Of a stretch of 64,000 nucleotides of DNA, positions 52,732 to 60,205 are shown in pieces; the first letter of the stretch is position 1, and every line of letters starts with the position of its first letter. Made by a program: the position numbers and the translations under genes. Source of the stretch: Taibaiella soli (GTDB lineage Bacteria > Bacteroidota > Bacteroidia > Chitinophagales > Chitinophagaceae); NCBI RefSeq assembly GCF_003236175.1, contig NZ_QKTW01000022.1, positions 340,579 through 404,578 on the forward strand, written 5' to 3'. Under the pieces are notes generated by a model. It saw only the letters and a list, made by a program, of their open reading frames with translations. It was not told where the DNA came from and made no database searches.

Positions 52732-55700
52732 ATGACGGCCATGTTTCCAAAACTATCCTTAACTCTATTGTTCTGCTGCATGCTCTTTAATTGTGTAGTT
52801 GCTCAGCAGGTTCCTTTTAACCTTGAAAATGGCAATCCACGAGAGCTTTATTTTGGTAGCTACGTTAGTCAAGGTGCATTCGATTCGATGAACTTACCCG
52901 GATGTCGGCGGGACGTAGCGATGTGGGAATGTGGCGGCAAGATATATACCTATGGAGGTAGTGGGTATTCGACTAATCCTGCGGGTGCAGTTGCGCAAAG
53001 CGATTTTTGGAAATATGATCCACAACTTAACGCCTGGAATTGGCTGAATGGTAGCGATACGCCGGGACAACAACCGGTATATGGTGTCAAAGGTGTTGCA
53101 ACAACCAGCAACTATCCCGGTGTAAGACAAGTCCCTTTAAGCTGGAGTTTAAATGGGAAACTTTACTTGTATGGCGGCAATGGCACCGATGAGCTTTGGA
53201 CTTACGACACTCTATCGGGATATTGGACCTGGATCAAAGGAAATAATGCAGTTCAAACACCAACACCGGTTTATGGCACAAGGGGCGTTGCGGATACGGC
53301 TAATACGCCCGGCGCCCGGACTGCGTCTACGACATGGGTTTATAATAATAAACTGTACTTACTCGGCGGAGCTTCCGGCAGTGTGGTAAAATGCGACTTG
53401 TGGGAATATAATCCGCAGAATAATTCCTGGAGATGGATTAAAGGTCCGTCCGGTTCTATCTCAATACCCGTGTACGGCATTCAAGGAATGCCAGACTCCG
53501 CAAATACACCGGCCGCGGTTTGGTATAATCCCGGACAGATAATAGGCGATAAATTCTACCTTTTTGGTGGTGGCGTATTTCGTCACTGGCTTTGGGAATA
53601 TAACATGATTACGAACAACTGGACCTGGGTTAAAGGATCTTTATATAATCACAGTCCGGTTTATGGAACAAAGAACGTTGCATCCACCGCAAATATACCG
53701 CCACCCATATGGGGCTCTACAACGTATACCGCCAATAATATGCTGTATCTGTTCGGAGGCATGAGCTCAGACGTTGGCCCCAATCCCTATTATTATGGCA
53801 CCCTTTGGGAGTATAATCCCTCGACGAATAATTGGGCCTGGATAAGTGGAGATACGCTTGTTAGCAAAAATGGAGTTTATCAGGATGACGGCATTGTAGC
53901 AATTGACAGCAACGTTCGTCCCGGCAGTCGTGCATTCTCTGCCGGAGTGATGTGCGGCGGAAAATTCTATGCGTTTGCGGGACATGGACTTGGCATTGCA
54001 GGTTCAGATACCTGGCTTAACGACCTATGGGCTTTCGACCCTGGTTCCGCGAATTGGCGTTTCCTGAAAGGGTATGCTAATCCAGATGGTTATCGCTATT
54101 ATCCGAAGAAAGGCGTTTACAGTAAATATGCAACGCCGGGGCCTAAGGAGCAGCCTGTAACATGGGTTTGCAATGGGAAATTATACTTGTATGGCAGCCA
54201 TTCTACCAACCTTTACGAAACTGAAAAATACGGAGCAGACGTATGGGATTATGATCCTGCAAATCATCAGTGGCGGTTACTCAGGAGTCACGAAAATGTT
54301 GCTATCTACAATCCTCCTGCTGTATGCGGTACGAAGGGCGTAGAGGATTCTTTAAATAATCCGGGCATACGAGCAGCGGCGACTGGCTTTACTTATGATA
54401 ATCGTTTATTTCTTTTTGGAGGATATGGTTTTGACGCAGTGGGAAACTATGGTTATCTGAATGACATATGGGAGTATAATGTTTTTACCAATAATTGGGA
54501 ATGGGTGAGTGGTGACAGTATTGTGAATACGTCCCAGGTGACAGGTCCGTCTGGTGTTTTTTCTTCTTCCGCTAAACCTGCAGGAAGAACTGATGCGGTG
54601 TCATTTTACGTCAATAATTTATTTTACATTTTTGGCGGGCAGACTAATATTGACAGAGCCAATGATTTGTGGGCATACAATCCAGCCACTAATGAATGGT
54701 GTTGGTTTAAAGGAGGGCTCAACGCACAACATGGTTCCTATGGAATCAAGGGCGTAGCAAGTAGCACCAACTGGCCAGGCTCACGATATGGCGGAATGGG
54801 TTGGGGGCTGAATGGTAAGTTGTACATGTTGGGTGGATATGGTGATGATGGAGATCCTCAATTGGGTTCCTATGGACTGTTGGATGATCTTTGGGAATAT
54901 GATCTTAGCAGCGGTCTTTGGAAGTGGTTGAAAGGAGATTTGGAATTTCCATTCACACAGGCTGGTGCGGGTTTTCCGAGTATTTATGGAACTATGGGTA
55001 TTGGTAGCGGGTCAACTTCTCCCGGCGGAATTGAATACGCTGCCCGTTGGACAGACGATAATAAACTTTTTTTGCTGGGTGGGAGTGGATATAACACCGA
55101 CAACTATAATCCGGAAGAACTGAACACACAATGGTCATATGATCCTGCGGCAAACAAATGGACCTGGGTTGGCGGAAGCCAAGCTAAATCACCGCCCGGA
55201 ATTCTTCCATTAAATCTGGGAAGTTCCTCTCAAAATTATATCGGCGCGCGAATGCACCCGGGAGTATGGAACTATAACGGTACGGTATATTTCTATGGAG
55301 GATATGGAACATGTATCACACCGTACAATAATTATCACTACGTCGTTGAAAGATCCGACATGTGGCGTAGAAACGGCGTTTGTTCCAGCTTTGGCATGGC
55401 TCCATCAGGTAGTTCCGATACACATGATGCCAATAGCGCGACGATCTATTCGGATACTGCATGTGGTATCATTGCAACTGTTATACCATCCGGAAATAAT
55501 CCGCTGCATGGAAACGTAACAGCAAAAGTTACTCAGGATAATTCATCGGGTTCCTTTAACGGCTATGGTTATGCACGCAGACATTACGATCTAAATACAA
55601 CAAGTAACGATTCGATGTTGACGGAGACGATGACACTTTATTTTACACAACAAGATTTCGACGACTTCAATAATTCAAATCCGACAGGACCGTTACTTCC

Positions 55701-56181
55701 CACAAATAGTACCGATCTCACAGGTATCAGCAATATCCGAGTTGGTCTTTTCTCCGCACCCAACAATCCGCAAAACAGTTCGCTTGCCGACTATCTGGTT
55801 AATCCTTCAGACAGCAACATTATTTGGAATGTTGCAGCTGGTCGATGGGAAGTGAGTTTCGATGATACCAGCACAGGTGGTTTGTATGTTTTCTCCGAAG
55901 ACCTTCCTGTTCAGGTTCATGTGCCAAACGCGGTCTATCAGCCGCTGTACAAAATCGGCGACTGGAAAATATGGCCAAATCCTGCCGCAAAACAGCTCAA
56001 TATTGTTTTCCGGGGATACAACCAAAATAACACGATCGGTATTTACGACGCACTGGGCAGGTTGTTACTTAATGCTACACAAGAAGGTAATTTGACAAGT
56101 ATTGACGTAAGTATGTTAAGCCCCGGCATCTATGTTGTTAAGACAGGAACGGGAGACGCAAAGCTATTTATTAAAGAATAG
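52732..56181 (+). CDS. Large secreted kelch-repeat protein with T9SS sorting domain
   Basis: 1149 aa with a signal peptide (FPKLSLTLLFCCMLFNCVVAQ). About 12 kelch-like blades cover residues 40-890, each with GKLYLYGG/LFGG and WEYNPxTNxW cores separated by a VYGTKGVAxTxNxPG linker, enough for two propellers. A beta domain follows (about 910-1060), then a type IX secretion C-terminal domain (WKIWPNPAAKQLNIVF, then GIYDALGRLLLN, and LSPGIYVVKTGTGDAKLFIKE). It is probably exported across the outer membrane and anchored on the surface. ATG 52732 or 52741 may start it. Function unknown; kelch propellers bind carbohydrates or proteins. Confidence 0.88.
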   Translation: MTAMFPKLSLTLLFCCMLFNCVVAQQVPFNLENGNPRELYFGSYVSQGAFDSMNLPGCRRDVAMWECGGKIYTYGGSGYSTNPAGAVAQSDFWKYDPQLNAWNWLNGSDTPGQQPVYGVKGVATTSNYPGVRQVPLSWSLNGKLYLYGGNGTDELWTYDTLSGYWTWIKGNNAVQTPTPVYGTRGVADTANTPGARTASTTWVYNNKLYLLGGASGSVVKCDLWEYNPQNNSWRWIKGPSGSISIPVYGIQGMPDSANTPAAVWYNPGQIIGDKFYLFGGGVFRHWLWEYNMITNNWTWVKGSLYNHSPVYGTKNVASTANIPPPIWGSTTYTANNMLYLFGGMSSDVGPNPYYYGTLWEYNPSTNNWAWISGDTLVSKNGVYQDDGIVAIDSNVRPGSRAFSAGVMCGGKFYAFAGHGLGIAGSDTWLNDLWAFDPGSANWRFLKGYANPDGYRYYPKKGVYSKYATPGPKEQPVTWVCNGKLYLYGSHSTNLYETEKYGADVWDYDPANHQWRLLRSHENVAIYNPPAVCGTKGVEDSLNNPGIRAAATGFTYDNRLFLFGGYGFDAVGNYGYLNDIWEYNVFTNNWEWVSGDSIVNTSQVTGPSGVFSSSAKPAGRTDAVSFYVNNLFYIFGGQTNIDRANDLWAYNPATNEWCWFKGGLNAQHGSYGIKGVASSTNWPGSRYGGMGWGLNGKLYMLGGYGDDGDPQLGSYGLLDDLWEYDLSSGLWKWLKGDLEFPFTQAGAGFPSIYGTMGIGSGSTSPGGIEYAARWTDDNKLFLLGGSGYNTDNYNPEELNTQWSYDPAANKWTWVGGSQAKSPPGILPLNLGSSSQNYIGARMHPGVWNYNGTVYFYGGYGTCITPYNNYHYVVERSDMWRRNGVCSSFGMAPSGSSDTHDANSATIYSDTACGIIATVIPSGNNPLHGNVTAKVTQDNSSGSFNGYGYARRHYDLNTTSNDSMLTETMTLYFTQQDFDDFNNSNPTGPLLPTNSTDLTGISNIRVGLFSAPNNPQNSSLADYLVNPSDSNIIWNVAAGRWEVSFDDTSTGGLYVFSEDLPVQVHVPNAVYQPLYKIGDWKIWPNPAAKQLNIVFRGYNQNNTIGIYDALGRLLLNATQEGNLTSIDVSMLSPGIYVVKTGTGDAKLFIKE

Positions 56182-56555
56182 TTTCGTACACTCTTTGTTT
56201 GCATTTGTCGATGGGTGTGGGATACCTGTGCAGTAGGGAGTAGTAAAAATTCGTGAGTCAATGATAGCTGTCATGCCCGGTCGGGGCGCCTTTTAAAGAA
56301 TGTGACGGTTTTCTGTACCGAATAGAAAACGAAAAACAGGCAGGCAGCCTTCAAAATCGTGAATGGAAATTGATGAAAAACTTGAAGTGTTTACGCGCTT
56401 TAATGTAGATGCAAGTTGATTAAATTCTGAACTATTCCTTTGCTTGACAAACGCAGAGAAGCCTTCCAATTTTTTGAAGGCTTCTCTGCAGTGTCTGTTT
56501 ATTAGATATTCTCACGAATGCACTTCCAACCAGCTTCTTTGTAGACATATCCCTC
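56182..56555. other. Gene-free stretch with two hairpins
   Basis: Contains GTTTTCT..AGAAAAC (about 56310-56332) and a perfect 14-bp hairpin (56453-56489). No repeat families of the left half of the window appear here. Confidence 0.5.
56453..56489. other. Perfect 14-bp hairpin of unclear role
   Basis: GCAGAGAAGCCTTC pairs with GAAGGCTTCTCTGC around a T-rich 9-nt loop. It lies near the 3' end of the minus-strand gene, but neither side has a long T tract after the stem, so it is not a standard terminator. Confidence 0.55.
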
Positions 56556-57038
56556 TCATCCGAAATTTGCTTCAGATCCAAAAATTAGGAAACTTTCGGA
56601 ATCCGACAACATCTTTTGGTTGTGAGTTCCTTGTATAATCTCGTGTAAATACTTCATTTCAGTTTTGGTAGGTTCTTCGTGCATCTCATAATCCGGATAA
56701 GTTACCAATACCTTTAAGTCGGAATTTATGAGAAGCAGATGGGCGACTTCTTTATAAAGCCCGCTTTTGAAATAATTTTCATGTTCGAAGGCTACTCTGA
56801 TCTGACGGAACCAGTATTGATTCTCGGGTATGCCTGGCACCAGATCGAACTTGTCGTACAATAAACCGTCGAGGAAATAGTAGTCGTTAGCATAGGACTT
56901 CAAACCAAGCTTGTCTCCGACGTGTTTCAGGACAGAATCATTATTTGATTTGATAAGACTCGTAAATACCGGGGCGTTCCGCCATTTCTGCAATAGTGCT
57001 TCTTTTCGCTCCTCAACGCATCTAATCCAAGTGTTCAT
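56556..57038 (-). CDS. Unknown soluble protein, possibly nuclease-like
   Basis: 160 aa from ATG 57038, no signal peptide or TM segment. The central part (LYDKFDLVPGIPENQYWFRQ, then VAFEHENYFKSGLYKEVAHL and LINSDLKVLVTYPDYEMHEE) has the alternating hydrophobic strand/acidic pattern (E-x-E .. strand) seen in some PD-(D/E)xK nuclease-like proteins; this is only a resemblance. Neighbouring sequence is gene-poor. Confidence 0.55.
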   Translation of the reverse strand: MNTWIRCVEERKEALLQKWRNAPVFTSLIKSNNDSVLKHVGDKLGLKSYANDYYFLDGLLYDKFDLVPGIPENQYWFRQIRVAFEHENYFKSGLYKEVAHLLLINSDLKVLVTYPDYEMHEEPTKTEMKYLHEIIQGTHNQKMLSDSESFLIFGSEANFG

Positions 57039-57557
57039 AAAATCAGCTGACGTTACTTTCAGGATATCTTTTACACAATTTACACGTTGCAGACAATAAA
57101 GCTACACCAAGAGATTTGTCACTTTTGTATAAAATACACAAGCCGGTTCACGTTATTGCTTGTGGCGTTAGCGGTTCTGTAAACCCTGCACTACTCGACA
57201 TAGCATTCAAAACAGGCGGAAACCGATCGGATAAATAGTTTGGTGGATGTTGAGTATTACACGCGTAGTACATAATACCACTGACGCCGATCGGGTTAAG
57301 TTCCTCCGCCCATCCAATTCAAAAAGGAATCGCATAACAGGTCGGGTGCACTTAAATCAGAACATATATACCGACGATGCACGGTAAGATATTGCCGAAT
57401 ATACTTCTCGCTGCGGGAGGAGTATTTATCCAATGTGAGAAGAATATCAGGCAAGAGCACATGCTTTCAACAATTCCTTGATGTAAGATAAAGTGCAACA
57501 TTGCTGGTGCACGTCGTTTAAATTGAAGCAATCTTTGCTTCGTCTTAAAAACAGTAC
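57039..57557. other. Gene-free stretch without recognised content
   Basis: About 520 bp with no ORF of note, no hairpin with T tract and none of the repeat families. It may be decayed sequence at the edge of an accessory region. Confidence 0.5.
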
Positions 57558-59018
57558 CTATTCAATGATTACACCAGCGCCAGCAGCCATCAGTGGTTGC
57601 ATGGGCGCTTTCATAAAGGCATCCAGGTAATTGGTTCCTCCTGCAGAATAACCGGCGCCGTGGCCTTTGTCATGCAGGATCAGTAATTGTGCATTCGGCA
57701 TCCCCAGCTTGATCAGTCGGTTATAACCCGGCCGGCACCATGGATCAACGTCGCCCGCCGAGATCAGTGCAGGCACTCCGGAACGCACAGGTTCCCTTAG
57801 CGTCTTTTGCATCGGTCGAACCTGCCAGCAATCGCAGATCGTGTGGCTCACATTGTTGAAGACATAACCCGCCAGCCATGGAAAACGCTTTTCCTGCAAT
57901 GCCATCTTTGACTTGTCGGCAAAAGCAATCTGCCCGCCGCAATACACCGAGTAACGCATGGCTAAGCTTACCGAGGAGTTGCCCGCAAAATAATCGTCCA
58001 GTACTTCACGCACATAGGGTTCCGCATGCCCGTCTATAATCGCAGCGATCACCATCGGCACTGATTTTACCTGTGCGGTGTTCAATCTGTTTACAATTGC
58101 ATCCACCAACTCCTGTTTGCCGTAGTGAACGGTAATACTATCTAATACTTTTTTTTCGAGATACCGCATCGACATCCGTTGATTGCCGAGGCCCGTAAAG
58201 TAGCTATGAAACCGCGTTTTCAGGTCTTTGTAAGCCGCCGATGAGTCCGCTATGCAGTTGGCAAATACTTGATCCAGCGCTTCGTTTATATTGCTCAGTG
58301 CATCTTCTTCGTAGGTCACAAAGGCCGGGAGCGGCGAATTCAGCAGTAGCAGATGCACTCCTTCAGGATGAATCGCGGCCATTGACAGCATCAGCCCGCC
58401 ACTGTAAGAAATGCCCACGAGATTCAGCGAGTCCAAACCCAGCGCCAGTCGCAGATCATTAATATCCTCCACACTTTCTTCGGTATTATAGGAGGAGAGA
58501 TCAACACCCTCAGCTAATAATCGGTCGCGCGCTTGTTTAACCGCCAACATTGTCAGGCTATCTTTGTTGCGACCTTCCCGATAACTTTGTTTGATCGCCT
58601 CATACACCTCATCCGCTTCCAGATTTGGTATTGTCCGTCGGGTGCCTCGCTGGTCAAACGCAATAAAACCGCCGTACTTTAAAAAGCCTGAATTATATCC
58701 GATACTATCGATACCGATCGTGGTACTATAGCCAGGTCCGCCGGTCATATACAGCGAGACATTTTTACGAGCATCCTGATCCGGTCGCCGAACAAAGAAA
58801 AAAGGCAGTTTCACCTTGCGGCCGTTTGGCTTCATGCGGTTTTCCGGGACCATGAGGTATCCTGTCTTCAGTATCAGCCCGGGAGCGGCTTTAACGAGTG
58901 CGGGATAAGGCTCTGTACTAACCTGGTATTTTTGAGAAAAGACAGGCATGGCGAACAAGAGCAGTAAGCCGGCAACAACAAAGGATACATATAGATGAAT
59001 AGAGATACAGCGTTTCAT
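57558..59018 (-). CDS. Secreted S33-type alpha/beta hydrolase (TAP-like)
   Basis: 486 aa from ATG 59018, with a signal peptide (HLYVSFVVAGLLLLFAMPVFSQ). It has the oxyanion loop YMTGGPGYSTT, the nucleophile motif VGISYSGG, and a C-terminal TAP-like part with the acid in SAGDVDPWCRP and the histidine in LLILHDKGHGAG. Such enzymes are prolyl or tripeptidyl aminopeptidases or esterases in the periplasm or outside. It lies 61 nt downstream of an AraC-type regulator, same strand, probably one operon. Confidence 0.85.
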   Translation of the reverse strand: MKRCISIHLYVSFVVAGLLLLFAMPVFSQKYQVSTEPYPALVKAAPGLILKTGYLMVPENRMKPNGRKVKLPFFFVRRPDQDARKNVSLYMTGGPGYSTTIGIDSIGYNSGFLKYGGFIAFDQRGTRRTIPNLEADEVYEAIKQSYREGRNKDSLTMLAVKQARDRLLAEGVDLSSYNTEESVEDINDLRLALGLDSLNLVGISYSGGLMLSMAAIHPEGVHLLLLNSPLPAFVTYEEDALSNINEALDQVFANCIADSSAAYKDLKTRFHSYFTGLGNQRMSMRYLEKKVLDSITVHYGKQELVDAIVNRLNTAQVKSVPMVIAAIIDGHAEPYVREVLDDYFAGNSSVSLAMRYSVYCGGQIAFADKSKMALQEKRFPWLAGYVFNNVSHTICDCWQVRPMQKTLREPVRSGVPALISAGDVDPWCRPGYNRLIKLGMPNAQLLILHDKGHGAGYSAGGTNYLDAFMKAPMQPLMAAGAGVIIE

Positions 59019-59079
59019 AGCTGCAAAATAACCCGGATCCGCTAACGGCTTATAGTAAAAAACGGACAATCTGCAGTGA

Positions 59080-59883
59080 CTAAAAACCGTCGCTGATCTT
59101 CCGCCCTGTGAACTTAAAAATATCTTTATAAAAATGTGCGGGATCATAATAACCATAGTCCACCGGACTGAAGCTATTGCTGCCGGCAACCATAGCTGTC
59201 AACGCCGTTCTGGCACGAAGCGCGGAGAAGTAGCTTTTGGGTGCAATTCCAACCACCCGGTTAAAGTAGCGGTTGATGCTTTTGGAGGAAATAAACAGCC
59301 GCTCTGCAATCTCCGAAGTATTCAGCTGCATACCCGAATTGGTATATTCACCGATCGCAGCGCCGACCATTTGAGAATAATGGTCCGAAACCTTGCCGGG
59401 CATCACTGTCAGCAAGTAATTTTCCATGAGGCGTACCCGTTCGATAAAACACGAAGCGTCCTTTAACAAGGATAACAACCTGGCGGGCAAAAGCCCGTTA
59501 AGCGTTATCACCCGGTTGCTCATCCCTGCCTGGTTCAACCCCAGAACAGCCTCCAGGCCGCCCGGATAAAATTTGACTGTAAATATCCGGTCTTCTGGCC
59601 GATTATACCGAGTCACAGTGCCGTTTCGCAGAATCAGAATGTCCCGGTCTTGCTCAACCGTAAATCGTTTACCACCTACATCGATGGTATAGTTCCCGGT
59701 CAGGTTGATATAGAAAGTCGGCGTCCAGCTTTCGAACATCGTTACGCTGTCATGCCCCGCGTCGAAATACCGCTCACACTTTTCAGCAGAGGATTCCGAA
59801 AAGAACTCAATGAATGGCAACAATTCACCGCAGGGTACAGTAAAGTCATAGATTTCCCGAATATTCCCAAATATTTCGACCAT
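59080..59883 (-). CDS. AraC-family regulator
   Basis: 267 aa from ATG 59883. The N-terminal half is a cupin-like region (FTVEQDRDILILRNGTVTRY), the C-terminal half an AraC HTH pair (LNTSEIAERLFISSKSINRYFNRVVG; FSPVDYGYYDPAHFYKDIFKF). A TTG at 59907 could extend it. It is divergent from the TonB-dependent receptor, and palindromes lie between them. It may control both the hydrolase and the receptor (inference). Confidence 0.87.
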   Translation of the reverse strand: MVEIFGNIREIYDFTVPCGELLPFIEFFSESSAEKCERYFDAGHDSVTMFESWTPTFYINLTGNYTIDVGGKRFTVEQDRDILILRNGTVTRYNRPEDRIFTVKFYPGGLEAVLGLNQAGMSNRVITLNGLLPARLLSLLKDASCFIERVRLMENYLLTVMPGKVSDHYSQMVGAAIGEYTNSGMQLNTSEIAERLFISSKSINRYFNRVVGIAPKSYFSALRARTALTAMVAGSNSFSPVDYGYYDPAHFYKDIFKFTGRKISDGF

Positions 59884-60030
59884 AACGAGGTGTCTATAAG
59901 ACGACAATTTAACTAAAAAGTGTTTACGTTTTTAAGTCCCTCAGCTCTTCACACCGGTCCTTTTTTGTCTGAAATTTCAAGATTGTCTTCGATTTTATCA
60001 ATGTCAGGAACATAACATAAAGGAAATGTG

Positions 60031-60051
60031 TTGTTTAATATTAGTAAACAT
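60031..60051. promoter_or_regulatory. Candidate operator 1 (TTGTTTA-N7-TAAACAT)
   Basis: Dyad TTGTTTA, 7 nt, TAAACAT. The same layout recurs 84 bp downstream. Confidence 0.5.
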
Positions 60052-60114
60052 AGTTTGCCGACACTACGCCGTTTTCTACTTTTTACAGTTCGAAATGGGC
60101 CTATTTTAACTAAA

Positions 60115-60135
60115 TTGTTTAGTATTATTAAACAA
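60115..60135. promoter_or_regulatory. Candidate operator 2 (TTGTTTA-N7-TAAACAA)
   Basis: A perfect dyad TTGTTTA, 7 nt, TAAACAA. It is 51-71 nt upstream of the putative -7 box of the receptor gene. Confidence 0.5.
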
Positions 60136-60205
60136 TCTTAACAATTTAGTAAACTTAAAGTATAGTAATACTAACCTTGGCGCTGCAATTTTGTGCCCAT
60201 AAAAA

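Larger units (their letters stand above)
59884..60205. promoter_or_regulatory. Divergent regulatory region
   Basis: It holds two palindromes of the same type (60031-60051 and 60115-60135), extra TAGTAAAC/TATAGTAATACTAA fragments (60148-60173), and a CAATTTTG box (60186-60193, one mismatch to TAnnTTTG) upstream of the receptor ATG. AT-rich. Confidence 0.5.
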
